Numbered from the stretch's first letter, positions 16,314 to 27,444 are shown. The stretch is 57,960 bases of DNA from an uncultured Chlorobiaceae bacterium (GCA_903869365.1 CAIPYV010000079.1:1-57960); one strand, 5' to 3'. The notes: generated by a model not told the origin, from the letters alone. Numbers and translations: made by a program.

Positions 16314-17321
16314 TCATCGCCAAATCATGATCTGCCTTGCGGCATCGGTAACTCTTGTTGCGAGATAGTCCGTAAAAGCGGGGGTACAATTGAGACAGGG
16401 AATAGATCGGGCCGCCCTGACTGATGAAGAGTGAAGAAGCGCTTCTGCCCGATGAATGGTTTCATTACCATCGGCAAAATAGCCGCCGCCGAAAAGATCT
16501 ACGGTCAGCGAACTCTCTGTTGCAAGCATAGCAGTGATTTCTTCAAATGAAGGTCTGGTCCACTCTCCGCCGACATTGTGGTTGAGATAAACGGTCATGA
16601 TTCTGCCGTAAGGGTTTCTCGGATCACCCTGCAGAATTTCCTGAAGCCGTTCTGAAAACTTTATGGTTTCTTCTCGACCGGTACGGAAGAGAGGAGGATC
16701 ACCCTTTGCATCTTTAACCAGCGTTCCGTGAAAAAGAAGCAGCAGCAGCTTACTCTGGTCTTTTTCAGCCGACTGCGCTCGATAATGCTGGTAAGTATTG
16801 TTAAATAAATAATCACCATAGATGGAGTAGAGCCTCTCATCGCTCCAAAACCTGCTGAGCACTTTTACTTTTCCAAGTTCATCCGGACTGCGAGAGGCTG
16901 CCAGACAGGAGCAGAGCTGACCACAGGAAAGGGTGTTGTCAATAGGTGACATGGAAACAATCACCTGCCCATCGCATAATCGTGTCCGTTCAATAACTTG
17001 TTCAACATAGGGCGGTGCGGCTGAAAATGCTGCATGCACCTTGAAGTCAAATAACTCTGCTGATGGTGAAGCGTCAAGAGAGTGCTGCAAAGCTTCTACC
17101 TGGTCGCGCGTGATCTGGTTATGCGGCGAGCACTCCGGATTGGTGCGTGAACGAATGAGTTTTTTGATCGATGAGGTAACGGCTATCGTCTTTTGCAACG
17201 TGCGAGGGATAGGCATAACCTGCGAGGCATGGGCCAGCGTCTGACTGGTGACCCTGTAGTTTTCCATGAAGCGGGTCGTTTCAGCCTCTCCATGCGCCGC
17301 CAGAATTACAGCTATTTTCAT
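16314..17321 (-). CDS. Ferrochelatase-like protein
   Basis: This ~335-residue protein looks like a diverged class II chelatase. VILAAHGEAET opens it, LLLFHGTLVKD fits the region of the active-site His, and GGGYFADGNETIHRAE fits the ferrochelatase block that carries the conserved Glu. Overall similarity to true HemH is modest, so substrate (Fe, Mg or none) is uncertain. The open frame reaches 17387, but the ATG at 17321 precedes the first strand and lies one base after the HlyD-type gene's stop (TGA-C-ATG), indicating translational coupling. Confidence 0.6.
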   Translation of the reverse strand: MKIAVILAAHGEAETTRFMENYRVTSQTLAHASQVMPIPRTLQKTIAVTSSIKKLIRSRTNPECSPHNQITRDQVEALQHSLDASPSAELFDFKVHAAFSAAPPYVEQVIERTRLCDGQVIVSMSPIDNTLSCGQLCSCLAASRSPDELGKVKVLSRFWSDERLYSIYGDYLFNNTYQHYRAQSAEKDQSKLLLLLFHGTLVKDAKGDPPLFRTGREETIKFSERLQEILQGDPRNPYGRIMTVYLNHNVGGEWTRPSFEEITAMLATESSLTVDLFGGGYFADGNETIHRAEALLHSSSVRAARSIPCLNCTPAFTDYLATRVTDAARQIMIWR

Positions 17322-17322
17322 G

Positions 17323-18405
17323 TCATGATTTTCGAGCTGCGATGATTTTAACATCCAGACCTTCTCGTAAACTCTTATCCGGTGCAAGAACTATTTTATC
17401 CCCTTTCTTCAGTCCCTGCAGAACTTCAATAAAGGTCATATCGCTGGCACCCTGCCGAATAAGCTGTTTTTTCAGCTGCCCATTGTCAATTTTCCAAACG
17501 TAGCTCTTATGGTTTTCCTCAAATACAGAACTTTTTCCGACAAGAAGAGCGCGCTGCCTGGTATTGTAGATAATGTTTGCGGTAGCCGTCATTCCTGCCT
17601 GGATATTGCCTACTGGTTTTACAAAAGTGAGATAAATTTTTGAGGTCTTTGTTGTCCTGTCTGTCTGGGGCACAATACGGGAGACAACTGCAGAGAGGCG
17701 CTTCTCTGGATAGGCATCAAACGCTACTGTTGCCGCCTGACCGTTGCGGATCTTCGGAATATCCAGTTCGTCGACTTCTACACTGACCAGATAACTCGAT
17801 GTATCCACAACTCTTGCAACCAGAGTACCGGCGTTGACATAATCACCCTTCTTAACGTTCTGCAAGGTCAGCATACCGGAAAAGGGAGAGCGTACTGTCA
17901 GTTTTTTGAGATCATCTTCACGCATTTTTACGAGAAAAGCTTTCTGCTGGAGTAACTCTTCTGCCTGAATGCGGTTTTTTTCGGCATCATCGACCTCTTG
18001 GCGGGATATTGCCCCTTCCCGGAAGAGATTGTGCTTCCTGATACTTTGAAGAGAGTTATCCTTCATCAATGCCTGCTGTTCGGCAAAGGCCGCCCGTGCC
18101 TGACGAACGGTGAGACTGGGAAGCGGACTGTTGAATTCGAGAATTTTCTGACCGGCTGAAACATGCTGGCCTTCGAGTGCCCCGACATAACTGACTGTTC
18201 CTGAATATTCAGCACTGAGATTGGCAACAGCATCTGCCTCGACAAACCCTGTACCATAGATGGCCTGGACAAGTTCCGCATAGGTTACCTCTCCGGCTTC
18301 AATATCGACAGTATTGCCTTTGGTGATAAGAAAAAAGAGCGTTGCAATAAAAACAACTGCAAGGGCAATGGAATATTTTGGAAGAAATTTCTGTAGAGAG
18401 TTCAT
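17323..18405 (-). CDS. HlyD/MFP-type periplasmic adaptor subunit
   Basis: This 360-residue membrane-fusion protein has one N-terminal membrane anchor (IALAVVFIATLFFLI, residues ~13-27), a split biotinyl-lipoyl domain (SAEYSGTVSYVGALEGQHV and LTVRSPFSGMLTLQNVKKGD), a short alpha-hairpin between them and a beta-barrel/MP domain (GNIQAGMTATANIIYNTRQ). Such adaptors link RND or MacB-type ABC pumps to an outer-membrane channel. No pump or channel gene is adjacent; the next gene is the ferrochelatase-like one, one base away. Confidence 0.85.
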   Translation of the reverse strand: MNSLQKFLPKYSIALAVVFIATLFFLITKGNTVDIEAGEVTYAELVQAIYGTGFVEADAVANLSAEYSGTVSYVGALEGQHVSAGQKILEFNSPLPSLTVRQARAAFAEQQALMKDNSLQSIRKHNLFREGAISRQEVDDAEKNRIQAEELLQQKAFLVKMREDDLKKLTVRSPFSGMLTLQNVKKGDYVNAGTLVARVVDTSSYLVSVEVDELDIPKIRNGQAATVAFDAYPEKRLSAVVSRIVPQTDRTTKTSKIYLTFVKPVGNIQAGMTATANIIYNTRQRALLVGKSSVFEENHKSYVWKIDNGQLKKQLIRQGASDMTFIEVLQGLKKGDKIVLAPDKSLREGLDVKIIAARKS

Positions 18406-18571
18406 TGGTACTGTTAATTATAAATTCAACTTTGGGAAGTTACATGTTTTGAACTTTTTATCCTTTCTGACCTTGGTTTTTCCATAATTTTATCAATCTT
18501 TAATTTCATTTTCTTTTCCTGATACTCGATACAGAGGGTATTGCATAAAAAATACTTAATCTACTTCTTCA

Positions 18572-18985
18572 ATGGGCGATAATCAAAGTTTACAGAAAAG
18601 CTTTCTTGAAACCGTAAAGTTCGATGACAAAGGGCTTGTGCCGGCAATTGTTCAGGACCATGAAACGGGAAAAGTACTGATGATGGCATGGATGAATCGA
18701 GAGAGCCTTCAAATGACCCTGGACAAAAAGAAAGCCTGCTACTGGAGTCGTAGCCGAAAAGAACTCTGGCTGAAAGGGGAATCTTCCGGCAACATGCAGT
18801 CGGTTCATGAAATTCTGATTGACTGCGACGGCGACACCCTGCTGTTAAAAGTTTCCCAGATCGGCGGTGCATGCCATGTGGGTTATCACTCTTGTTTTTA
18901 TCGCAGAGCCAAAGATGATACAACAATGGAAATCTGTGATACTCTGATGTTTAATCCGGAAGAGGTATATGGCAAAAAAAGCTGA
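18572..18985 (+). CDS. hisI: Phosphoribosyl-AMP cyclohydrolase
   Basis: This 137-residue histidine-pathway enzyme opens the purine ring of PR-AMP. The family block [20 protein letters not shown] is followed by the metal-binding [13 protein letters not shown] and [14 protein letters not shown] with three conserved cysteines. There is no fused HisE domain. It overlaps the following methyltransferase gene by 17 bases, a co-transcribed pair with unrelated functions. Confidence 0.95.
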   Translation: MGDNQSLQKSFLETVKFDDKGLVPAIVQDHETGKVLMMAWMNRESLQMTLDKKKACYWSRSRKELWLKGESSGNMQSVHEILIDCDGDTLLLKVSQIGGACHVGYHSCFYRRAKDDTTMEICDTLMFNPEEVYGKKS

Positions 18986-19718
18986 CATAGCGGCAAGTCA
19001 ATCAAAAGAGAGTGCCAAATCCCTTAACCAGACCAAATCCAGAGCCTCTATTCAGCGAATGTTTGACGAGGTCGCGCCTACATACGATTTTTTAAATCAT
19101 CTGCTGAGTCTTGGAATTGATAATTACTGGCGTGCAAAGGCCACGGGCAAAGCAAAAAAACTCCTTGAAAAGAATCCTGCGCCAAGGATTCTTGATGTCG
19201 CTACCGGTACCGGTGATCTGGCGTCATCGATGTCAAAAATTTCGGGGGCAAAGGTTACTGCTCTTGATCTTTCTCCTGAGATGCTTGCTCTTGCAAGAAA
19301 GAAGTATCCTCATATCACTTTTATCGAAGGATATGCTGAAAAACTGCCTTTTAAGAGTGCAAGTTTCGATGTTGTGAGTGCAGGGTTCGGCGTGAGAAAT
19401 TTTGAAGAGCTTGGAAAGGGAATGCAGGAGTTTCACCGCGTCCTTAAGCCAGGCGGACATGCCCTCATTATTGAACCGATGATACCGCGCAATGTTGTGA
19501 TGAAAAAACTTTATCTGATCTATTTTAAAAAGGTGCTGCCCAAAATCGCTGGATTGTTCAGTAAATCAAGTTTTGCATACGACTACCTCCCCCACTCTGT
19601 GGAACATTTTCCGCAGACTGAGGCTTTCACGGCCATTCTGAAAAAAAACGGATTCAAGAGTGTTGAGTTTTTTCCAATGACTTTTGAAACCTCGATTCTT
19701 TACCTTGCCAGCAAATAG
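18969..19718 (+). CDS. menG: Demethylmenaquinone C-methyltransferase (MenG/UbiE)
   Basis: This 249-residue SAM-dependent methyltransferase has the UbiE signatures [20 protein letters not shown] near the N-terminus, motif [13 protein letters not shown], and [20 protein letters not shown] later. It methylates the naphthoquinone ring in the last step of menaquinone synthesis. Green sulfur bacteria use menaquinone and chlorobiumquinone and lack ubiquinone, so menG is preferred over ubiE. A ~20-residue charged N-terminal extension precedes the core; the start overlaps hisI. Confidence 0.92.
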   Translation: MAKKADIAASQSKESAKSLNQTKSRASIQRMFDEVAPTYDFLNHLLSLGIDNYWRAKATGKAKKLLEKNPAPRILDVATGTGDLASSMSKISGAKVTALDLSPEMLALARKKYPHITFIEGYAEKLPFKSASFDVVSAGFGVRNFEELGKGMQEFHRVLKPGGHALIIEPMIPRNVVMKKLYLIYFKKVLPKIAGLFSKSSFAYDYLPHSVEHFPQTEAFTAILKKNGFKSVEFFPMTFETSILYLASK

Positions 19719-19746
19719 ATCTGGGTCTCATTTTCACCTGAGCATT

Positions 19747-19771
19747 CCGCCGGGACAATTACATCCGGCGG
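19747..19771. terminator. GC hairpin between convergent genes
   Basis: CCGCCGG (19747-19753) pairs with CCGGCGG (19765-19771) across an 11-base loop that holds the vanZ-type gene's stop. It sits between convergent menG and vanZ. There is no T-run, so termination is only suggested. Confidence 0.4.
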
Positions 19772-20142
19772 TCTTGCTGATAAAAAAAAAGAGGTAGCAA
19801 CAGTGGGATGGTAACCGCATAAACGGCAATTCCAACAACATCAGTAAGCAAGTCAGCGATATCTGCAGAGCGGTTGGGCAGAAAGGATTGGACGTACTCT
19901 ATCAGAATTCCGTATCCAATCAGCACAATAATCTGAAGCACTCCGAAGCGGATTTTTGGAAAAGAGAAATCCAACAGAAACGCAAGGGTATAAAAGGCCA
20001 GAAAATGCAGAAGTTTATCGCTGTTGGCAACAGGAAGCTGTATCCCGTTCCGAATTGTAGCCTGCCAGCTTATAAAGGCCAGTGTAACGACCAATAAGAG
20101 ACGGAAAGCAATCGTCATCAGAAGCTGTTTGTTGTCTTTCAC
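19759..20142 (-). CDS. VanZ-family membrane protein
   Basis: This 127-residue protein has four predicted membrane helices (residues ~8-25, 42-60, 65-85, 95-118). Its VanZ-like signatures are NSDKLLHFLAFYTLAFLL and IEYVQSFLPNRSADIADLLTDVVG. VanZ-type proteins are small inner-membrane proteins; the founder confers low teicoplanin resistance, and the general function is not established. The start follows the remnant of a LOG-family gene by 14 bases on the same strand. Confidence 0.85.
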   Translation of the reverse strand: MKDNKQLLMTIAFRLLLVVTLAFISWQATIRNGIQLPVANSDKLLHFLAFYTLAFLLDFSFPKIRFGVLQIIVLIGYGILIEYVQSFLPNRSADIADLLTDVVGIAVYAVTIPLLLPLFFYQQDRRM

Positions 20143-20156
20143 GTATAAGAGGGAAT

Positions 20157-20418
20157 CTAATGGTTACTGATGCGATTGATTGAATCCTCCATTTCAGCAC
20201 GGTATTTCTTGAAATTACGGCAATCAAGCCGGTTGCTGAAAAGGCTGAACTCCTGCTTGATATCAAGGTAGTCGTTTGGTTCCAGGACCACCACCTGTCA
20301 CGATATCAAAACCCGATTCTGCCAAGCCTCTTGCTATTTCAAAAACATCCTTATAATCTTTGTCTCCTTTCTGAATTCTTGCTGATCCGAATATTGCCAC
20401 TCTGTAATGAAGATCCAT
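20157..20418 (-). pseudogene. Decayed LOG-family (Rossmann-fold) gene
   Basis: From the ATG at 20418 the minus strand reads a good LOG/TIGR00730-type N-terminus ([19 protein letters not shown], then [16 protein letters not shown]) but runs into a stop at 20263 after 51 codons. In another frame the sequence continues from the same point as [20 protein letters not shown] and then CRNFKKYRAEMEDSINRI up to a stop at 20157. These fragments look like central and C-terminal parts of the same kind of protein with the intervening parts deleted. The ~85 remaining codons are far short of the usual 180 to 300. It lies between ligA and vanZ on the same strand. Confidence 0.7.
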
Positions 20419-20459
20419 GAGTTTCCTTTTGAAATAATAGTTTCCGCTCTCTTTCTCTC

Positions 20460-22487
<2,028 letters not shown>

Positions 22488-22499
22488 TCAAGAAAAAAA

Positions 22500-24044
22500 T
22501 TATCTGACTGGTGAAAATGCCCAACCGACAATATTTTTGAAAAATCCTATAGAGCCCTGAACGCCGAGCTTCTCCCATGTCACCGTTAGCACTTTCGGAT
22601 AACGCAAGCCAAGCCGTAACATGACCTGCATTAAATCCTCAATCTTCATCTCGTCACGAAACATCGCCTGACGGTAACGTTCGGGAAGTTCATCGAGGAC
22701 AATCATGACCTCATTCATCAGATCGTTGACAAAGTTCGGTTCATCAGTGGCGGAGTTAAAGCACATATACTTCATCAAATTAGCCATCGATGCCACATTG
22801 GGTTCGTAGGCACTGATTTTATCCAGATGCTTTTTGGAAAGGTTATTTTCGGCTATTGCATGATCAAGATCGGCCGTTAAATGCGGAAGGTTGCGAACCA
22901 TGGAACCAAACCCGCAGAAAGTAAGTGGAGAAGCAAGTGAAGCCGCATCACCAAAAAGAATAATGCGATCGTCGGCAATCTCGCGTGTACGATTGAACCC
23001 GTTGTGAAAATACGCTGGAATAATACCGTAAACAGGGCGATGAACAACAAACTCGCTGCCGATTTTTTTATAGTCGGGAAGCTTTCTGAAATAGGTATCA
23101 AAAAGCGAGAGCAGAGACTTGTCGTTCGGGGAGTCCGCCTCATCATAAAAAAACAGATAGGTGATATACTGGGAGTCTTCGGCGGGAAATCCTTCCCAGA
23201 TCAGCTGCCGCCCCTTTCCCGGAACAGTATCGGCAGGGCCTATGCTGGCAAGAATTTCACCGGTATCGAAATCGACATCTTCAAAACCGCTGGCTATGGT
23301 ACCAACCGTCGGGCAAACGTGAGTCTGAGGAACTCCTTCGTTAAGCTGCATAGCAATGGGTGAGAGTATCCCCATGACATCAACAAGCACTTTAGCCTTG
23401 TAGTAATATTCCTTGCCTTTGCGATCCACAACCTTGACAACTATATAGTCGTCAAACTGGTAACAGCAGGTAAAAGATATCTCTGCAAGAAGAGTGTTCC
23501 CTGGAACCATCATCACCTTATCTTTCGCCAGGCCAAGCAGTTTGTCGGCATTCACTGCGCAATCGAGCACATTCTCCATAAAGAGTCTCTTCTGACTGCC
23601 ATCCGGCTTGTAAAACTCAACCCAGCCGGTCTTGTAGCGACGGACAATAACCGAATCAATCTCGCTCTCCGTAAACAATCCGATAGCCGAGAGGTTCAGA
23701 AGCTCGTTTCTTGAAATATTCCAGTCTCGAGTAGATTTAGCCGGTGTCTGACGATCAAAAACCATAACCTTCCGACCATACTGTTTCGTCATCACCGCTG
23801 CATGGAGCAGACTGAGCGTGCCGCCGGCATAGATCAAATCATACTCGCCGCTGATAACAGCATCTTTGGGAAGGTTCATTCCGGGGATAATCACTTGCTG
23901 AACAGGATGCTTCAACAGTTCCCAGTATCGATCCACTTCTTTGATATGGTGAAGATGCTGCTCTCCATCAGCAAGGGCTGAAAATGCTTTGTAAAGATAA
24001 GGGTGAGTCAGCTGGATCTGTGTAAGTAACGAGGACATAGTCAA
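22500..24044 (-). CDS. cruA: Lycopene cyclase CruA-type flavoprotein
   Basis: The protein is 514 residues. After a ~65-residue N-terminal helix region comes the FAD Rossmann part, EYDLIYAGGTLSLLHAAVM and VMVFDRQT, then STRDWNISRNELLNLS, the block characteristic of CruA/CruP lycopene cyclases. GDAASLASPLTFCGFGSMVRN supplies the second FAD-contact region. CruA converts lycopene to gamma-carotene (or beta-carotene) on the way to chlorobactene in green sulfur bacteria. It lies 15 bases downstream of a LolD-type ATPase gene. The assignment is by motif recall; the CruP paralogue is the main alternative. Confidence 0.85.
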   Translation of the reverse strand: MTMSSLLTQIQLTHPYLYKAFSALADGEQHLHHIKEVDRYWELLKHPVQQVIIPGMNLPKDAVISGEYDLIYAGGTLSLLHAAVMTKQYGRKVMVFDRQTPAKSTRDWNISRNELLNLSAIGLFTESEIDSVIVRRYKTGWVEFYKPDGSQKRLFMENVLDCAVNADKLLGLAKDKVMMVPGNTLLAEISFTCCYQFDDYIVVKVVDRKGKEYYYKAKVLVDVMGILSPIAMQLNEGVPQTHVCPTVGTIASGFEDVDFDTGEILASIGPADTVPGKGRQLIWEGFPAEDSQYITYLFFYDEADSPNDKSLLSLFDTYFRKLPDYKKIGSEFVVHRPVYGIIPAYFHNGFNRTREIADDRIILFGDAASLASPLTFCGFGSMVRNLPHLTADLDHAIAENNLSKKHLDKISAYEPNVASMANLMKYMCFNSATDEPNFVNDLMNEVMIVLDELPERYRQAMFRDEMKIEDLMQVMLRLGLRYPKVLTVTWEKLGVQGSIGFFKNIVGWAFSPVR

Positions 24045-24059
24045 CTATGGTAATGGATA

Positions 24060-24803
24060 TTAATGCCGATCACGCATCTGTGTTTCAGTGGTATATGCTG
24101 CCATCGGCCGCAACTGCACGTCGCTTTCGATCATTCCGTCTACAAGATTGATCCTCCGACCTGCACGGTTTGCAAACTCCTCATCGTGAGTAACAACAAT
24201 AACGGTCTGATGCAACTCCCTGTTGAGCCGGTCAAACAGATTATAGACATTGTTCGCTGAGCGTGAATCGAGGTTGCCGGTCGGCTCATCGCCAAGAACG
24301 ACTTTGGGCTCGTTTGCAAGTGCGCGGGCAATGGCCACACGCTGCTGCTGACCTCCGGAAAGCTGGCTTGGCTTGTTGGTATATTTGTTCTGCATCTCGA
24401 CCAGATCGAGCAGCATCTTCGCTCTATCCCTGATCTCCTTTCTGCTGCGCCTGCCATTGATCATCATCGGCATACTGACATTGTCGACAGCGTTAAACTC
24501 CGGCAGTAAAAAATGAAACTGATAGATAAAGCCTATCTTTTCATTCCGGATCTGGTTCATTTGCTTTTCACTCTTTTCGTTAATCGCTTCCCCATCAAGC
24601 CATACTTTCCCTGCTGTTGGCTTGTCAAGCCCTCCCATAATATAGAGCAATGTGGATTTACCTGAACCGGAAGGCCCGGTGATAGCGACAAACTCCCCTG
24701 CCATGATTTCTACGGAAAGGTTGGGAATGATGGTCTGACGAATATCCCTGGAAAGTTCAAGCTCCTTGCGGATACCCTCAAGTTTAAGTATGACTGCAGC
24801 CAT
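24060..24803 (-). CDS. LolD/MacB-type ABC transporter ATPase
   Basis: This 247-residue ATP-binding subunit has Walker [20 protein letters not shown]-loop [11 protein letters not shown], signature [15 protein letters not shown], Walker [14 protein letters not shown] and the switch His in VVTHDEEFA. The LPEF and GNLDS features fit the LolD/MacB/FtsE group, which extracts lipoproteins or drives tripartite pumps. No permease is adjacent. The frame reaches 24866, but the ATG at 24803 has AGGA five bases before it and starts the domain, so it is preferred. Confidence 0.88.
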   Translation of the reverse strand: MAAVILKLEGIRKELELSRDIRQTIIPNLSVEIMAGEFVAITGPSGSGKSTLLYIMGGLDKPTAGKVWLDGEAINEKSEKQMNQIRNEKIGFIYQFHFLLPEFNAVDNVSMPMMINGRRSRKEIRDRAKMLLDLVEMQNKYTNKPSQLSGGQQQRVAIARALANEPKVVLGDEPTGNLDSRSANNVYNLFDRLNRELHQTVIVVTHDEEFANRAGRRINLVDGMIESDVQLRPMAAYTTETQMRDRH

Positions 24804-25106
24804 CAGTTCCTGTTTCCGTATTGTTGTTTTGTCAATCCTGTCGGTAACGTCATAAGCTTTTAACACATAGTGCCTGTATGAGTATTATATAACAAAAAAG
24901 CCCCGAATGAGGGAGCTGTATTTTCTGAAAAGCTTGACTCTCATGCAGTATGCAAGATGTGGTACTATAACGTTATTGAACTATACCCCTTGTTGCTGAA
25001 TATGGATTCGGCTACAATCGCTCAACGGCGGCGTTAGGCATCAAGGAATTTGAGAGTGGCATTGCCCTGCCTTTTGATTGACATTATAGCAACTCTTTGC
25101 AACCTT

Positions 25107-25355
25107 TCATTTTCCTATTACGGAGTCCTTGTGAGTTGGTTTTCCAAGTTTACTTTTAAGTTCATTCGTACTCAACTTGCCCCATCCCTGAGGCTTCAGT
25201 TTTTTGAGTGCGGTAATATCTGCCTCACTTAAACCTAAAGCTTCAGAATGCAATACCGCAACAGTATTTTTAACCAAAGCTTCCCGAAAATGACTGTCAC
25301 TCATAGCGCGATAAATAACCTGTTTGGCTTCGGATGATAATGGTGTTGCTGGCAT
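25107..25355 (-). CDS. Small Os1348-like (NHLP-clan) protein
   Basis: This 82-residue protein has a clear ribosome-binding site (GGGAG seven bases before ATG). Its layout, SEAKQVIYRAMSDSHFREAL, then an Asn-Thr-x-Ala-Val-Leu turn and LGLSEADITALKKL, resembles the Os1348/nitrile-hydratase-leader-like small proteins related to RiPP leaders. The C-terminal ~30 residues are Lys/Gly/Leu-rich (WGKLSTNELKSKLGK) and carry no Cys or obvious core. No maturase or transporter is adjacent, so a precursor-peptide role is speculative. It lies in a small accessory patch upstream of a toxin-antitoxin pair. Confidence 0.6.
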   Translation of the reverse strand: MPATPLSSEAKQVIYRAMSDSHFREALVKNTVAVLHSEALGLSEADITALKKLKPQGWGKLSTNELKSKLGKPTHKDSVIGK

Positions 25356-25476
25356 ACAAAACTCCCGTTATTATATTTTTTTCTTCGAAGATCAATGAGG
25401 AACTTGGTTCAAGAGCAGCTAATTTTTATTAACATAAAACCGCGTATATAAGTTCTCTCAGAACAACTATAGTTTT

Positions 25477-25501
25477 GTTGGGGTTCAGGAATCACCCCAA
25501 C
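25477..25501. other. Inverted repeat upstream of mazEF
   Basis: GTTGGGGT (25477-25484) is the reverse complement of ACCCCAAC (25494-25501) across a 9-base loop. It lies in the ~280-bp interval between the divergent Os1348-like gene and mazE. It could be a transcript hairpin or an operator; the perfect palindrome AACTATAGTT lies just upstream at 25465-25474. No other gene is seen in this interval. Confidence 0.4.
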
Positions 25502-25634
25502 CTACAAACAATCAAATGTTTTACTGCATCCCATTTGAATAAATAGAGGCGCCCTTTTGTTGCATGTAACGGTTTTTTGAAATATTTTGCACGTAACAGA
25601 GGTGGATGAATATAAACGAATGGAGAGGGAGAAC

Positions 25635-25847
25635 ATGACTGGTGTTGTTGAACGGGTACAAAAACACAGGGCGGGTTTACGAAAGGCAGGAATGCGACCG
25701 GTGCAAATCTGGGTTCCGGATACACGACGCGAGGGATTTGCGGAGGAGTGCAAGCGGCAATCTGCACTGATCAACAATGACCAGCATGAAAAAGATGTTT
25801 TGCGGTTTTTGGATGAAACAGCAGATCGCGAGGGCTGGACAGCATGA
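25635..25847 (+). CDS. mazE: MazE-type antitoxin (DUF3018 family)
   Basis: This ~70-residue protein has the DUF3018 layout: VVERVQKHRAGLRKAGMRPV, then IWVPDTRREGFAEECKRQ and a C-terminal acidic helix that would wrap the toxin. The frame is open from 25587; the ATG at 25635 is preceded by a purine-rich GGAGAGGGAGAAC and matches where the family begins. Its stop overlaps the toxin start by 4 bases (ATGA), the normal antitoxin-toxin coupling. Antitoxins of this type usually repress their own promoter. Confidence 0.82.
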   Translation: MTGVVERVQKHRAGLRKAGMRPVQIWVPDTRREGFAEECKRQSALINNDQHEKDVLRFLDETADREGWTA

Positions 25848-26167
25848 AAAGAGGCGATCTTGTTACCATTGCGCTTCAAGGTGATTACGGTAACCCCCGT
25901 CCTGCTCTTGTTATCCAGTCTGATTTTTTTTCTGAACACCCTTCGGTATCAATCCTGCCCGTAACAAGCGACCTTCGACACACTCCGTTATTTCGGATTG
26001 AAATTGAGCCTACTGAAGGAAATAATCTAAAAAAAACATCGCAGGTGATGGTTGATAAGATTCAAACCGTTCCCTGTGAAAAAGTGAGGGACGCTTTTGG
26101 TCGACTTGATGATGCAACGATGTTGTCGGTTAATCGGGCTCTTGCGGTTTGGCTTGGCTTTGCTTGA
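25844..26167 (+). CDS. mazF: MazF/PemK-type endoribonuclease toxin
   Basis: This 107-residue toxin begins MKRGDLVTIALQGDYGNPRPALVIQS, keeping the conserved GDYGKPRPALVVQ-type block with the catalytic Arg. VSILPVTSDL and the later TSQVMVDKIQTVPCEKV carry the second conserved part (Ser/Thr-x-x-x-x-Asp-Lys). MazF toxins cut mRNA or tRNA at short sequences; specificity cannot be told. It overlaps mazE by 4 bases. Both genes appear intact. Confidence 0.88.
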   Translation: MKRGDLVTIALQGDYGNPRPALVIQSDFFSEHPSVSILPVTSDLRHTPLFRIEIEPTEGNNLKKTSQVMVDKIQTVPCEKVRDAFGRLDDATMLSVNRALAVWLGFA

Positions 26168-26245
26168 ATAGGGCCTCTATGACCTATAGGACTGATAAAG
26201 AGCGTTTGAGGGGTAATGGTTTGAATGAAAAAAGGGTAGGGTTTT

Positions 26246-26728
26246 ATGGGGAATAATAGTTCGATGAGCGCTATGGGGTTTGCGCTTAAGCTGCTGGGGT
26301 TGCGTGGGCACAGCTGTAAGGAGCTTGAGGTGAAGCTTTTGAAAAAAGGGTATAGTGTTGAGAGTATCGGGCCGGTGCTTGAGAAACTGACTTTGCAGGG
26401 GGTGCTGGATGACCGAATGTTCGGCGCGGCATTGCTCCAGAGCCGTTCGAGGCGGAAACCGTCGGGGAAGCGTAAAGTGGGGGCGGAGCTGAGAAAAAAA
26501 GGGGTTTCGGAATCTCTTATCGGGGAGCTGCTTAAAGAGTACGACAGCGCTGAACTTTGTTATCGGGCAGCGGAGAAGAAATATGGTTCACTGCGTGGTG
26601 CAACTGAGGCCTGTAGGCAAAAAAAACTTGAAGTTTTTCTCTATAACCGGGGATTTGAATGGAGGGATATTCAAATCGTCGTCAGGAAATTTTTTAAGCC
26701 CGGTACAGATTTTGATGATTTTGATTAG
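26246..26728 (+). CDS. recX: RecX-family regulator of RecA
   Basis: This 160-residue protein is composed of tandem three-helix RecX repeats: [56 protein letters not shown] and the last near [16 protein letters not shown]. RecX binds inside the RecA filament groove and limits its activity. recA is not in the window. The 3' end overlaps pyrH by 4 bases, convergently. The ATG at 26246 was chosen; MSAMGFALK seven residues in is an alternative. Confidence 0.85.
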   Translation: MGNNSSMSAMGFALKLLGLRGHSCKELEVKLLKKGYSVESIGPVLEKLTLQGVLDDRMFGAALLQSRSRRKPSGKRKVGAELRKKGVSESLIGELLKEYDSAELCYRAAEKKYGSLRGATEACRQKKLEVFLYNRGFEWRDIQIVVRKFFKPGTDFDDFD

Positions 26729-27444
26729 GGTGTATCACCCTGCACAAGCGAACCTACCTTCTCTCCCTGAAGCAATCTGGTAAAGTTCCCTTTTTCGTTC
26801 ATATTCATGACCACAATGGGCAATGCATTTTCACGGCAGAGGGTGATGGCAGTCATATCCATAACCCTGAGATTTTTTCGGAGAACATCGAGATAGGATA
26901 TTTTGGAGTAAAAGAGCGCATCGGGATTTTTTTCAGGATCGGAATCGTAGACTCCATCAACTCGGGTGCCTTTAACAATAACATCGGCCTCGATCTCTAT
27001 AGCCCTCAGTGCGGCGGCTGTATCGGTGGTGAAATAGGGATTTCCTGTGCCGGCACCGAAAATAACAACTCTCCCCTTTTCAAGGTGACGAATGGCTCTC
27101 CGTCTGATAAAGGGTTCGGCCATCTGCTCCATTTTAATCGCTGTCTGAAGGCGGGTATAGACCCCTTTACGTTCAAGAACATCCTGAAAAGCTATCGCGT
27201 TGATAACCGTTGCAAGCATTCCCATATAGTCGGCCTGTACCCGATCCATCTTGGCTGCAGCTTCTGACACACCGCGGAATATATTGCCACCTCCAATAAC
27301 CAAAGCAATTTCGGCACCCAATTGACGTGCCTCTCTGATTTCTTCGGCATAACGTTCAAGCATTTCAATATTGATACCGTAGCCATCATGTCCTGCAAGT
27401 GCTTCACCGCTTAACTTCAGCAAGATGCGCTTATACTGCAGCAT
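26725..27444 (-). CDS. pyrH: Uridylate kinase
   Basis: This 239-residue amino-acid-kinase-fold UMP kinase has [15 protein letters not shown] at the N-terminus, [13 protein letters not shown] for nucleotide binding, [18 protein letters not shown], and [17 protein letters not shown]. It phosphorylates UMP to UDP. It is the last gene of the rplM-rpsI-rpsB-tsf-pyrH series, separated from tsf by a strong hairpin, so its expression may need read-through or its own promoter. Confidence 0.97.
   Translation of the reverse strand: MLQYKRILLKLSGEALAGHDGYGINIEMLERYAEEIREARQLGAEIALVIGGGNIFRGVSEAAAKMDRVQADYMGMLATVINAIAFQDVLERKGVYTRLQTAIKMEQMAEPFIRRRAIRHLEKGRVVIFGAGTGNPYFTTDTAAALRAIEIEADVIVKGTRVDGVYDSDPEKNPDALFYSKISYLDVLRKNLRVMDMTAITLCRENALPIVVMNMNEKGNFTRLLQGEKVGSLVQGDTP

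Noticed and set aside
20015-20266. 83-codon minus-strand frame overlapping the vanZ start
   Set aside because: It cuts across vanZ and the LOG remnant in a different frame and has no family features.
25028-25045. GGCGTTAGGC, similar to the GTTAGGC core of integron attC sites, upstream of the small accessory patch
   Set aside because: No matching inverse core or folded attC arms were found at a suitable distance, and the neighbouring genes are not arranged as a cassette array.
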